From contig JANJTB010000032.1 of NCBI GenBank assembly GCA_024711295.1, positions 124,001 through 188,000 on the forward strand: a stretch of 64,000 nucleotides of DNA, in the 5' to 3' direction. The translations under genes and the position numbers were made by a program. Positions 36,506 to 46,700 of this stretch are shown here, piece by piece. Every line of letters begins with the position of its first letter. Position 1 is the first letter of the stretch. Below the pieces are notes generated by a model, which was not told where the DNA came from, did not search any database, and saw only the letters and a list, made by a program, of their open reading frames with translations. This DNA is from a bacterium (GTDB lineage: Bacteria; Bacteroidota; Ignavibacteria; Kapaibacteriales; UBA2268).

Positions 36506-37858
36506 ATGGATGTAGAATTATTGTCAAGGATACAATTCGCATTTACGATTATGTTCCATTATATATATCCTCCAATGAGTATTGGAATTGGAATACTATT
36601 GATATTTATGGAGGGAATGTATCTTAAAACAAAAAACCCTATGTATCACAACATGACAAGATTTTGGGTAAAGATTTTTGCACTTACATTTGCAATGGGT
36701 GTCGCAACAGGGATAGTAATGGAATTTGAGTTCGGTACAAATTGGTCCACATATTCCAGATTTGTAGGCGATGTATTTGGGAGTGCTTTGGCTGCAGAGG
36801 GTATTTTTGCTTTTTTCTTAGAATCAGGGTTTCTTGCTATTCTGGTATTTGGTTGGGATAAAGTTGGTCCTAAAATGCACTTTTTTTCAACAATTATGGT
36901 AGCCCTTGGAGCACATCTAAGCGCAGTATGGATTGTTGTTGCAAATTCATGGATGCAAACACCTGCTGGATATAAAATTGTTGGAGAAGGTCTGATGGCA
37001 AGAGCAGAAATAACTGATTTCTGGGCTATGGTTTTTAACCCTTCTTCAGTTGAGCGCCTCTCGCACACAATTGGAGGTGCCTGGATTACCGGTGCTTTTC
37101 TTGTGATAAGTGTCAGTGCATACTATATTATCAAGAATAAGCATTTGGATATGGCCAAAGCATCATTCAAAATTGCTTTGCTATTTTTGGCAATGGCTTC
37201 TTTTCTTCAATTGTTTACCGGACACAGCAGTGCTGTTCAGGTAGGAGAATATCAACCTGCCAAGCTGGCTGCATTCGAAGGTCATTATAATACAGCCCCG
37301 GGAGACCTTTACTTAGCAGGATGGGTTTTTGATGATGAAGAAAAAGTTATCGGTATAAAAATTCCCGGAATGCTCTCATTCCTCATGTACTACGATAATG
37401 CTAAGCCTGTAAAAGGACTAAACGAGTTTGACAGAAAAGACCGTCCACCGGTTAACATTGTGTTCCAGACCTATCATTTAATGGTTGCTATAGGGATGTT
37501 TTTTATAGCATATTCTATACTTGCTTTATTTCTGTTATGGCAAGGAAAATTGTTTAGTTATAAGTGGTTCATGCAGCTTTCAATTTTCTCTGTTGTACTA
37601 CCTCACATAGCAAATCAAGTAGGCTGGATATCTGCAGAAGTTGGAAGGCAACCCTGGATAGTATATAATTTGATGAGAACCAGCGATGGATTGTCAAAAG
37701 TAGTATCAGCTGAGAATGTTCTTTTTTCTCTAATTCTCTTTACTTTAATTTATATATTACTTTTTATATTATTCATTTTCCTATTGGATAAAAAAATCAA
37801 AGTGGGACCCGAACATAAAAATATTGAAACATCAACCAAGCAATTCATAGAGGCATAG
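36506..37858 (+). CDS. cydA: Cytochrome bd oxidase subunit I
   Basis: 450 aa multi-pass membrane protein of the quinol oxidase that reduces O2 to water with high affinity. Conserved features include His18 (FHYIYPP), a haem ligand. FEFGTNW and GRQPWIVYNLMRT are the CydA signatures; the MEFEFGTNWS block and FAFFLESGF carry the conserved Glu residues. The Q-loop is short (non-E. coli type). It is followed 9 bases later by cydB. No cydX or cydDC is visible. Oxygen-scavenging or microaerobic respiration is the likely role. Confidence 0.96.
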   Translation: MDVELLSRIQFAFTIMFHYIYPPMSIGIGILLIFMEGMYLKTKNPMYHNMTRFWVKIFALTFAMGVATGIVMEFEFGTNWSTYSRFVGDVFGSALAAEGIFAFFLESGFLAILVFGWDKVGPKMHFFSTIMVALGAHLSAVWIVVANSWMQTPAGYKIVGEGLMARAEITDFWAMVFNPSSVERLSHTIGGAWITGAFLVISVSAYYIIKNKHLDMAKASFKIALLFLAMASFLQLFTGHSSAVQVGEYQPAKLAAFEGHYNTAPGDLYLAGWVFDDEEKVIGIKIPGMLSFLMYYDNAKPVKGLNEFDRKDRPPVNIVFQTYHLMVAIGMFFIAYSILALFLLWQGKLFSYKWFMQLSIFSVVLPHIANQVGWISAEVGRQPWIVYNLMRTSDGLSKVVSAENVLFSLILFTLIYILLFILFIFLLDKKIKVGPEHKNIETSTKQFIEA

Positions 37859-37867
37859 GAGGAAAAA

Positions 37868-38896
37868 ATGTACGAAGGATTAGATTTAAATACTATATGG
37901 TTTGTTCTTGTAGGAGTACTTTTAGCAGGTTATGCCGTTCTTGATGGATTTGACTTAGGAGTAGGTGCTTTACATCTTTTTGTAAAAGGGGATACAAACC
38001 GCAGATTAATGATAAACTCAATAGGACCTGTTTGGGATGGTAACGAAGTGTGGCTCGTTACAGGCGGGGGAGCTATTTTTGCAGCATTCCCACATGTTTA
38101 TGCCACAGTATTCTCAGCTTTCTATCCCGCTATTATGCTTATTCTGGTTGGAATTATATTCAGAGCTGTTGCTATCGAATTCAGGAGTAAGGGAGAGTCA
38201 GTAAGATGGAGGCAAAACTGGGATATTGCATTCAGCATCTCCAGTATCCTGATTTCTCTATTATTTGGTATTGCACTCGGCAACATAATTCAAGGAATAC
38301 CTGTAGGAGCAGACAAAGAAGCCTACATCAGTTTTATGAGTCTTATCAATCCATACTCCTTAATGTTGGGAGTTACTACGGTAGCACTATTCATGATGCA
38401 TGGCTCAATTTATGCTGCAATGAAAACTGAAGGTGAGTTACAGGATCAAATCAGAACCTGGATAAATAATACTATCATTTTTTTTGTAATTTGTTATATC
38501 ACTGTCACAATGTACACGCTTATTTATCTGGAACACATGGTTGTAGTTTTCCGTCAGAATCCTGAATACTTCCTGTTGGCACTTTTGAATATGTTGGCTA
38601 TTGCAAATATCCCAAGAGAAATTTATAAAAAGAGGGAACATTTAGCATTTTTATCATCAAGTTTTAGCATTCTAGCATTGCTTGGACTGTTTGCATTGGG
38701 TATGTTTCCAAATTTTGTACCATCTACAATTGATCCAGAATATAGCTTGACTGCTTTCAATTCAGCGTCATCTCGCAAAACTCTTGAAGTAATGTTTACT
38801 ATGGCATTAATAGGGATACCATTTGTATTGGCTTATACAATCAGCATTTATTGGGTGTTTAGAGGCAAAGTTAAACTAAACGAGATGAGTTACTAA
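37868..38896 (+). CDS. cydB: Cytochrome bd oxidase subunit II
   Basis: 342 aa, about eight to nine membrane segments. The N-terminal stretch WFVLVGVLLAGYAVLDGFDLGVGALH is diagnostic of CydB, as are GPVWDGNEVWLVTGGGAIFAAFP and RAVAIEFR. It forms a heterodimer with CydA. It starts 9 bases after cydA (AGGAGG-like ggaggaaaa leader) and is the last gene of the operon, followed by a poly-G run, an IS-like remnant and a strong hairpin. Confidence 0.96.
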   Translation: MYEGLDLNTIWFVLVGVLLAGYAVLDGFDLGVGALHLFVKGDTNRRLMINSIGPVWDGNEVWLVTGGGAIFAAFPHVYATVFSAFYPAIMLILVGIIFRAVAIEFRSKGESVRWRQNWDIAFSISSILISLLFGIALGNIIQGIPVGADKEAYISFMSLINPYSLMLGVTTVALFMMHGSIYAAMKTEGELQDQIRTWINNTIIFFVICYITVTMYTLIYLEHMVVVFRQNPEYFLLALLNMLAIANIPREIYKKREHLAFLSSSFSILALLGLFALGMFPNFVPSTIDPEYSLTAFNSASSRKTLEVMFTMALIGIPFVLAYTISIYWVFRGKVKLNEMSY

Positions 38897-38904
38897 GTAT
38901 AATT

Positions 38905-38947
38905 GGGGGGGGGCTGGAAATTGATCTGACCCCAAAAAGTTGGACAG
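38905..38947. mobile_element. Probable IS3-family terminal remnant
   Basis: A run of nine G (38905-38913) is followed by TGACCCCAAAAAGTTGGACA (from 38927), which looks like the terminal inverted repeat of IS3-family (IS150-like) elements as I remember them. No transposase frame and no second end are seen between cydB and terC, so this would be a solo end or decayed remnant. The similarity is from memory and unverified. Confidence 0.4.
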
Positions 38948-38966
38948 TTAATAAAAAGTGATTTAC

Positions 38967-39003
38967 AAGGACTGAGTTCGGAACTTAACCGGACTTAGTC
39001 CTT
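38967..39003 (+). terminator. Strong hairpin after cydAB / IS remnant
   Basis: AAGGACT-G-AGTTCGG, a 7-base loop, then CCGGACT-T-AGTCCTT. Two 7-bp arms are interrupted by G-T and T-G/C mismatches, and TTTAGTTT follows. It can end cydAB transcription, or may be part of the IS-like remnant just before it. Confidence 0.6.
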
Positions 39004-39085
39004 TTAGTTTAGATTATAATTAAGCCATTTCCGTTATCACTCTGTTATTTGTTACATTTTCTATTTATTTGGATTTTAGATTACG

Positions 39086-40048
39086 ATGGATGAAAATTTG
39101 CTTCTTGCGGTTTTTGGTGTAATTGTAGTGATAATGCTTTTGCTCGATTTGGGTGTATTCAATAAAAATCCTCACAAGGTAAGCTCGAAGGAGGCATTGA
39201 TCTGGACTATTGTTTGGATTGTTATTGCACTGGCTTTTTCTTATTTCATTTATGCCAATTATGGTTGGCAAAAAACATCACAGTATTTGGCAGCATATTT
39301 TGTTGAGAAGTCCTTATCTGTTGATAATCTATTTGTATTTGTATTAGTTTTTTCATTTTTCAAAGTTCCGGGTGAGTTTCAGCATAAAGTTCTTTATTGG
39401 GGTATAATCGGAGCAATTTTATTTAGGGCAATCTTCATTTTTACCGGCATTTGGCTGATTGAACTTACATATTTGCCTGAAATGAATATTTTAGGAAAGC
39501 TGGTTGAGCTGAATCCTATATTGATATTATTTGGAATTATCTTGTTGTTTGCAGGTATTAAGACTTTTTCGAAAAATGAAGAAGATTCCGACTTTTCTGA
39601 GAATTGGACATTTAAATTAATAAAAAAAATAATGCCAGTATCGGAGAAGTATGAAGGTGGTAAGTTTCTCACAAAAATCAATGGTAAAACATTTGCTACG
39701 CCATTATTGGCATGTATAGCTGTCATTGAACTTACAGATTTAGTATTTGCTGTAGATTCAATCCCGGCTATTTTTGGTATATCCCGAGATCCAATAATTC
39801 TATATACCTCAAATATTTTTGCTATACTTGGGTTACGAGCTTTATATTTCTTATTAGCAAATTCTATGAACATGTTCTCCTATTTGCATTATGGATTAGG
39901 AGTAATCCTGTCGTATATTGGTGTAAAGATGATTGTTTCTGATTTCTATCATATCAATTCTACACTTTCGTTGGTTATAGTATTATCAATTTTAGCGCTA
40001 TCAATTATATTCTCAATAATCAAAACTAAGAAAGAAGCTTCTGCGTGA
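39086..40048 (+). CDS. TerC/Alx-family integral membrane protein
   Basis: 320 aa, seven to nine membrane segments. The family signature FVEKSLSVDNLFVFVLVFSFF and the later AVIELTDLVFAVDSIPAIFGIS carry conserved acidic residues thought to bind or move metal. Relatives (Alx, YceF/MeeF/MeeY) export manganese and serve metalation of secreted proteins. The region before it has no obvious yybP-ykoY riboswitch fold that I can see. It overlaps anmK by GTGA, so the two are coupled. Confidence 0.93.
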   Translation: MDENLLLAVFGVIVVIMLLLDLGVFNKNPHKVSSKEALIWTIVWIVIALAFSYFIYANYGWQKTSQYLAAYFVEKSLSVDNLFVFVLVFSFFKVPGEFQHKVLYWGIIGAILFRAIFIFTGIWLIELTYLPEMNILGKLVELNPILILFGIILLFAGIKTFSKNEEDSDFSENWTFKLIKKIMPVSEKYEGGKFLTKINGKTFATPLLACIAVIELTDLVFAVDSIPAIFGISRDPIILYTSNIFAILGLRALYFLLANSMNMFSYLHYGLGVILSYIGVKMIVSDFYHINSTLSLVIVLSILALSIIFSIIKTKKEASA

Positions 40049-41184
40049 GTCAAACTCATACATTCATTGGAATAATGACAGGTACTTCACTGGATGGTAT
40101 TGACCTGGCAATAGTTGATTTCAACTATGATGGGTCAACATTTACTTTCAGAGAAAAATACTTTAATACTTATGAATATCCGCCAGATTTAAAGAAGGAA
40201 GTTCTGGATTTAATAGCAGCTCCGGCGAATATCTACAAAGTATCACAGCTTAATTTTGCTATAGCTATGGTTTATTCAGAATGTGTAGATAAAGCACTAT
40301 TTGAGTCAGGCATTTTCAAAGCAGATATCACCGGGCTATCTGTTCATGGCCAGACAGTTTGGCACCAACCATACAAAAAAACAATCGGTACCAGAAAAAT
40401 TACCTCTACGTTTCAATTATGTGATTTATCCGTATTGAACCAATTATCAGGCATTCCGGTATATGGTAATTTTAGAACTGCCGATATGGCTTTAGGAGGT
40501 CAGGGTGCTCCTCTTGTACCGATTTTTGATTATTATTTCCTAAGTGAAAAGGATTTGGATGTTGTAGCACTAAATATCGGTGGAATATCAAATATGACAT
40601 ATCTACCTTCTTCAGGACTAAAGGAAAGAGTAATTGGATTTGATACAGGACCCGGAAATGTTTTGATTGATATAGCTATGCGAAAATACTTTAACAAAGA
40701 GTTTGATAATTTCGGTAATACCGCCCGAAAAGGCAAATTGATCTCCAAAATATTGGACGAGCTAATGCAATTTGATTATATCAGTAAACCTTACCCTAAA
40801 TCTACAGGAAGAGAGATTTTCAATGTTATGTTTTTTAATAAGTATTTTTCTGATGAATTCGAGCCCGAGGATGTTCTTTGCACCCTATCGCATTTTACAG
40901 CTAAAAGTATAGCCCATAATATTATTCAAAATAAATTATCGGTTAATAAGATAGTTGTAACAGGAGGAGGGGCTCACAATATTTTTCTTTTGGAATTATT
41001 AAGCCACTACATGAAAAACGTTGATATTATACAAGGTAATGCATTAGGTATAGGAATTGATTCTAAAGAAGCGGTTTGTTTTGCATTTTTAGGATTATTA
41101 AACAAACTAGGATTATCAGGAAATATTCCCTCAGTCACAGGTGCAAGCCGGGAATGTATTCTTGGAGTTAGAGCAGGTAATTAA
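40045..41184 (+). CDS. anmK: Anhydro-N-acetylmuramic acid kinase
   Basis: 379 aa sugar kinase that phosphorylates anhydro-MurNAc during peptidoglycan recycling. Diagnostic GIMTGTSLDGID at the N-terminus, SVHGQTVWHQP, ALNIGGISNMTYLP, GFDTGPGNVLID and VTGGGAHN near the C-terminus. The start is GTG at 40045 inside the terC stop (GTGA). It converges with the RsbW-like gene; the two stop regions overlap by 4 bases. No other recycling genes lie nearby. Confidence 0.96.
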   Translation: MSQTHTFIGIMTGTSLDGIDLAIVDFNYDGSTFTFREKYFNTYEYPPDLKKEVLDLIAAPANIYKVSQLNFAIAMVYSECVDKALFESGIFKADITGLSVHGQTVWHQPYKKTIGTRKITSTFQLCDLSVLNQLSGIPVYGNFRTADMALGGQGAPLVPIFDYYFLSEKDLDVVALNIGGISNMTYLPSSGLKERVIGFDTGPGNVLIDIAMRKYFNKEFDNFGNTARKGKLISKILDELMQFDYISKPYPKSTGREIFNVMFFNKYFSDEFEPEDVLCTLSHFTAKSIAHNIIQNKLSVNKIVVTGGGAHNIFLLELLSHYMKNVDIIQGNALGIGIDSKEAVCFAFLGLLNKLGLSGNIPSVTGASRECILGVRAGN

Positions 41185-41612
41185 TTATCATTATAAGTAT
41201 AGAACATTTCTATTGTCGTACCATGTGCATTTGATTCAATATTAACCGTGCTCATCAATTCACGAATTATGAAGATTCCTCTTCCACTCGATTTTAGCAG
41301 GTTCTCAGGTTCGAGGCAATCAGCAACTTGTGTCGGGTCAAAGCCGGCACCTTCGTCTTTTACTTTTACAAATATTGTATTGTTGTCTGCTTGAACTACA
41401 AAGTCAACTTTTTTTGACGGATTAAGCTTGTTGCCATGATTAATAGCATTATTCACAGCTTCGGTAACTGCGATCATTACATTATAAAAATTCTCATCTT
41501 TAATTCCTAAAATCTGACGTAAGTTCTCTAATATTGGCTCTACAAGTGCAAGTGAAGACTTGTCGCTTCTTAGCTTACTTTCAGAATTGAATATCAGTTC
41601 ATTCATCAACAA
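41181..41612 (-). CDS. RsbW/SpoIIAB-like anti-sigma factor kinase
   Basis: 143 aa HATPase_c protein. Bergerat-fold motifs are AVNNAINHGN (N box), VKDEGAGFD (G1) and SGRGIFIIREL (G2), as in RsbW-type serine kinases that bind sigma factors or anti-anti-sigma proteins. Neither a sigma, STAS nor PP2C gene is adjacent, so its partner is unknown. The stop overlaps the anmK stop region. It is cotranscribed with, and 3 bases downstream of, the predicted outer-membrane protein. Confidence 0.85.
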   Translation of the reverse strand: MLMNELIFNSESKLRSDKSSLALVEPILENLRQILGIKDENFYNVMIAVTEAVNNAINHGNKLNPSKKVDFVVQADNNTIFVKVKDEGAGFDPTQVADCLEPENLLKSSGRGIFIIRELMSTVNIESNAHGTTIEMFYTYNDN

Positions 41613-41615
41613 AAC

Positions 41616-43502
41616 TCAAAGATTAATAAATGTATTTATTATTATGTTTGGAATTTCATTTCTGCCGGTATCATTAATAATTTGAAATTCGTACCAGCCA
41701 TTCAGTAATATCTTTCCAAACTTTCCTAAATCAGCGCTTACTACAACTTCGGGAGCATAAGACTCTGTTTTGTAATCAGAATTTATAAACGTTGTTGCTT
41801 TGAAATTCTTTTGCGTTAAATTAAAGTACCTAAAACCAATAGCTGCATTATATTTTTCATCACTGATTCCAACAAAGAACTTAGAAAAAAACTTCAGGTT
41901 TCCATTTACCGGTGTTTCTTTAAAATCACTCCAAAGTAAAATACCTGTCTCTTTATAAATCAAATCAATTCTCGTGCCTAAATATATATTTTTATCAATA
42001 AAAATGGTCAGAGAATCATTATAACCAATCTGCCTTAGACTAAAACTGCGAATACCCGGGGCAACTCCTTCAAAATCATAAACAGTATAATTAGCCAAGA
42101 CATAAGGTTGTGGACGCATAAAAAAGTTTTTTGTTTGAATAATTACACCGGGAGCTAATTTAATACTTCTCATCCAAAAGTTTGAAGCACTTCGTGAGGC
42201 TTTCAAATTAACCTGATGGTTAAACTGAGATTCTGCATCTAATCTAAAATTAAGCATATCCGACATGCGTCTGCTGTAATTAACATTGATGATTCCTAGA
42301 AAATTATCCCTGTCAGAATTGTTATTTGAACTTGGTGTATCAAATCTTGTTATTGAAGATATTCCAGAAATATTGAGAGTATCATTTCTGGTAAATAAAA
42401 TTGATGTGCGCGACAAAATTCTAAAGTCTGACGTGATATTATCGAGATCAAAAGATCTCGCTCTTAAAATATTCAATTCTGCATCGCTAATTGAATTAAT
42501 TTTTGATACTGTATTAATATCACTGTCATAAGAGTATGAAAAGCTAAAATATTGATTCAACTTTTCACTTCTGTATTCAAGTTCAGGTGCTACTGTAATT
42601 CTTAACTGCTCTCTGTTTTGCTGGATTGAAGTCCTTGTATCATTCGGGACATACTCTTTGAAAGACCTGCTGATATTATTGTTCGAGAAATGCAATCGCA
42701 CCATACCGTTTAAATCATTGCTGACACCAAATCTCAAATTTATATCACTTACAACCATATCATTAAATCTTGACTCAAGTGAATAATCAAAATTAAGTCC
42801 ATTGTCAATTATATATTGTTGCTCACGCCTTAGCGCATTAAATCTGTCTAGATATTTATAGCTGAAATTTGCTGTCAAACTATTTGTTTCATCATAAGAT
42901 TTATCTATACTTCCTGAAAAATTAACATTTTTATTAGTTCTACCAAGATTTAATGACAATACCTCACCGTCAAGCTTACCATTAAATTTATAACCTTCGA
43001 CATCATAATGATTCATTAATCCTTTGATTTTAAATATTGTCCCTATACTGTTTATTGACATTTGAGTATTATCTTCGATACCACCCAAAATATCGACATT
43101 TAGATTTTCTGATATATTTGCCCTGGCACCTGCCAATAGGTTTAATCTTCGGAGTTGGTTAAGCTCGTTTGAACCTAAATTACTGACTATTACAGCATCG
43201 CTCTCACTAAGAATTGACAAATAATCTAAAACTCTGTAATCATAATTCAATCGGAGAAATTCATCATCCTGAAGAATGATTTCAGCTGAGCGATAAGCTG
43301 TTCCAATATATTTTTGATTAACAAGGAAATTACCAAAATTACTGCTAGTAGTATAATTTAAAAGTAAATTAAATGTATAAATATTTAATTGCTTGTCGAG
43401 GCCGTATGATAACTGATTAGGCACCATTAAAAGAATATCGCTGGTATCAGTCTGAGATTTTAAGGAATTTGCACTCACAAAAATTAATGCGATACAAATC
43501 AT
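41616..43502 (-). CDS. Predicted outer-membrane beta-barrel protein
   Basis: 628 aa from the ATG at 43502, whose first 17 residues (MICIALIFVSANSLKSQ) form a signal peptide; the frame runs 27 codons further upstream but without a signal-like start. The mature chain is rich in alternating Tyr/Phe/Asn strands (FNFSYKYLDRFNALRREQQYI region, and so on) and ends in INTFINL, fitting a large barrel with aromatic C-terminus. There is no TonB box or plug domain. Nothing specific is recognised. Its neighbour downstream is the RsbW-like kinase. Confidence 0.62.
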   Translation of the reverse strand: MICIALIFVSANSLKSQTDTSDILLMVPNQLSYGLDKQLNIYTFNLLLNYTTSSNFGNFLVNQKYIGTAYRSAEIILQDDEFLRLNYDYRVLDYLSILSESDAVIVSNLGSNELNQLRRLNLLAGARANISENLNVDILGGIEDNTQMSINSIGTIFKIKGLMNHYDVEGYKFNGKLDGEVLSLNLGRTNKNVNFSGSIDKSYDETNSLTANFSYKYLDRFNALRREQQYIIDNGLNFDYSLESRFNDMVVSDINLRFGVSNDLNGMVRLHFSNNNISRSFKEYVPNDTRTSIQQNREQLRITVAPELEYRSEKLNQYFSFSYSYDSDINTVSKINSISDAELNILRARSFDLDNITSDFRILSRTSILFTRNDTLNISGISSITRFDTPSSNNNSDRDNFLGIINVNYSRRMSDMLNFRLDAESQFNHQVNLKASRSASNFWMRSIKLAPGVIIQTKNFFMRPQPYVLANYTVYDFEGVAPGIRSFSLRQIGYNDSLTIFIDKNIYLGTRIDLIYKETGILLWSDFKETPVNGNLKFFSKFFVGISDEKYNAAIGFRYFNLTQKNFKATTFINSDYKTESYAPEVVVSADLGKFGKILLNGWYEFQIINDTGRNEIPNIIINTFINL

Positions 43503-43667
43503 AAATATACGAATGAAATTTTCTTTGTAATTGACTACATTACAACAATAAATAATTTCAATATGACATCTAAAGTTAAACAATAAATTTTCTCAGGCTT
43601 ACGACTTTTTTTTAAGATTTTATGAATTAAAAAATTTAAATATAAGAAAAAATCATTCTAATGAACA

Positions 43668-43711
43668 ATCGAAAAACAAAAAACCTTCCTAAGCTTAACT
43701 TAAGAAGGTTT
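43668..43711 (-). terminator. Terminator of rpoBC
   Basis: AAACCTTC-c-TAAG, a 5-base loop, then CTTA-a-GAAGGTTT; on the minus strand it is followed by TTTGTTTTTC. It ends 26 bases downstream of the rpoC stop, the right place for an intrinsic terminator. Confidence 0.8.
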
Positions 43712-43736
43712 TTGTTTGTTAGTGCGATTTGAAAAA

Positions 43737-46700
43737 CTACAACGTGATATTGCTAGCTTCCATCTCTTCTTCCATATCCAGAGGAGTACTTTCAGCTTTT
43801 GAATCTTGTTGTTTTTCAAAATTATTTTTACCAAAAATATTTCCTACATCTGTTGTAACTGTCATCTCCTGATAGGAACGTAATCCGGTACCGGCAGGAA
43901 TCAACTGACCGAGGATGATATTCTCTTTCAACCCTTCTAAATTATCAACTTTAGCAGCAACTGATGCTTCAGATAATACTCTGGTAGTTTCCTGGAATGA
44001 TGCAGCTGATAACCAACTTTCGGTAGTAAGTGATGCTTGAGTAATACCTAAAAGAATAGATTCACCGATTGCAGGCTCTGCAGGAACAAATTCAGCAATT
44101 CTCAAACCTTTTTTCTTCATTTCATTATTAATTTCTCTTACTTTCTTTTTGGATACTAAATAGCCTTCGCTGAATTTTGTATCACCCTTGTCGCTGATTA
44201 CAACCATATTTTTGATAAGGTTATTTTCATCATTGAATTTCTGACGGTCAACATTATCATTTTCTAACAATGAAGAATCACCTGATTCAATAATTCTTAC
44301 TTTTTGAAGCATTTGGCGGACGATTACTTCAATATGCTTGTCGTTAATCTTCACACCCTGCATACGGTAAACTTCCTGGATTTCATTTACAAGATATTCC
44401 TGAACAGCGTTAGCACCTTTTATTCTCAAAATGTCATGCGGATTTATTGAACCTTCGGTTAATCTGTCACCTGTTCTCACAAAGTCACCCTCTTGAACTA
44501 AAATGTAGCGTCCAACAGGCACACTATACTCAATTCTTGTTTTCTCATCCTGTGAAGTAACAACAATCACTCTTTGGCCACGCTTCATCTTGTCGAAAGA
44601 AACATTACCGTCAATGTCAGAAACAATTGCAGGATTTTGTGGAGACCTGGCTTCGAACAACTCGGTTACTCGAGGCAAACCTCCCGTGATATCTCTTGTA
44701 CGTCCTAAGTCACGTGGTATCTTAACCAAAGAAGAACCAACACCAACCATATCATTATCGTCAACTCTCAACTGAGCTCTTGATGGAATATTGTATGACT
44801 TAAGAACCATACCTGCATCATCAATAATTTCTATGGTAGGAATCTTTGTTCTGTCTTTTGAATCAATTACAATCTTAGTGATGTGACCTGTTTGCTCATC
44901 GTTTACTTCACGATAAGTAACATTTTGTAGAAGGTCACGGTATCTGATCCTTCCTGCAAATTCAGTTATGATAGTAGCATTGTATGGATCCCATTCATAA
45001 ATAGTATCACCTTTCTTAACATGTTTACCATCATAAACAGAAAGCACAGCTCCATAAGTAACATCATATTTTGTTAATGACCTGTTGCTGTCCGGATCAT
45101 AAATATGTATCGTACCACTTCGGCTTACAGCAATTGTTACTGTTCCCTCGTCACCTTCATAACTTATTGTTCGAATGTTCTCGAAGCTGATTACACCTTC
45201 AAATTTAGCAACTACTGAAGATTGAGATGCAACCAATGCCGCAGTACCACCGGTGTGGAACGTACGAAGAGTAAGCTGTGTACCGGGTTCACCGATTGAC
45301 TGTGAAGCAATAGTTCCTACAGCTTCACCGATATCAACCATCTTTCCTGTCGCTAAGTTTCTTCCATAACATTTAGCACAAACACCACGTCTTGATTCGC
45401 AAGTCAATACCGAACGAATTAGCACGGACTCAATAGAAGTTGTTTCAATTTTACCTGTAATACTTTCATCAATAATTTCACTGCCTTTGAGAATTAACTC
45501 ATCTGTCAGCGGATCAACGATGTCTCTTAATGCAGTACGACCAACAATTCTTTCTGCTAAAGGCTCTTTTACTTCTTCCCCATCTTTTAAAGCAGTCATT
45601 TCTACGCCACGGATAGTACCGCAGTCCGGTTCAGAAATAATAACGTCTTGAGCAACATCATGCAAACGACGTGTTAAGTAACCTGCATCAGCTGTTTTTA
45701 ACGCAGTATCTGCAAGACCTTTTCTAGCACCGTGTGTAGAAATAAAATATTCAAGAATCGAAAGACCTTCTTTAAAGTTTGAAATAATCGGGTTCTCGAT
45801 TAATTCACCAGTGGAGCCGGACAAAGATTTTTTAGGCTTAGCCATAAGACCACGCATACCTGCAAGCTGACGAATTTGCTCTTTAGAACCTCTGGCTTTA
45901 GAGTCAAGCATCATCCAGAAAGTATTGAATCCCTGCTTGTCTTTTTGCATTTCGGAATAAAGCTTGTCTGCCACTACGTTTGTAGCTGTTGACCAGGTAT
46001 CAATGATTTTGTTGTATCTCTCGCCTGAGCTGATAACACCGTTACGATAAGCTTCTTCAATCTTATCAACTTTGCCCTGAGCGTTCAAAATAATATTACG
46101 TTTCAGATCTGGAATTACAACATCATGAATACTTACGGACAGACCACCCTTAGTAGCATAAGTAAACCCTAAATCTTTCATTTCATCCAGGAATTCTACC
46201 GTTTTGGCAAGTCCTGCATGTCGGAAACAAATACCAATGATTTGACGTAATCTGTTCTTAGTAAGCAATTCATTAATATAGCCTAACTCTTCAGGAACAA
46301 TTTTATTAAGAATTACTCTACCAACAGTAGTTTCAATTAACTCACCATTGATTCTGACTTTAATTTTAGCGTGTAATTCAACTTTTTTCTGGTCATAAGC
46401 TATCGTTAGCTCATCAACACTCGAAAATACCTTACCTTCACCCAGGCATCCGGATTTTTGTTTAGTTAGATAATACACACCCAGAACCATGTCCTGTGAA
46501 GGCACAGTGATAGGGTCACCATTTTGTGTATGCATGATATTATGAGGAGCAAGCATCAAGAGCATAGCTTCGAGCTGAGCTTCATAACTAATAGGCACAT
46601 GCACTGCCATCTGGTCACCGTCAAAGTCAGCGTTGAATGCTGTACACACAAGAGGGTGCAACTGTATAGCTTTACCTTCAATCAATCTTGGTTGAAATGC

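Noticed and set aside
36646-37068. 140-codon minus-strand frame inside cydA
   Set aside because: CydA is clear on the other strand; this frame is codon-biased antisense.
39004-39085. Manganese (yybP-ykoY) riboswitch before the terC-like gene
   Set aside because: I looked because TerC/Alx genes are often so controlled, but no matching conserved core was visible.
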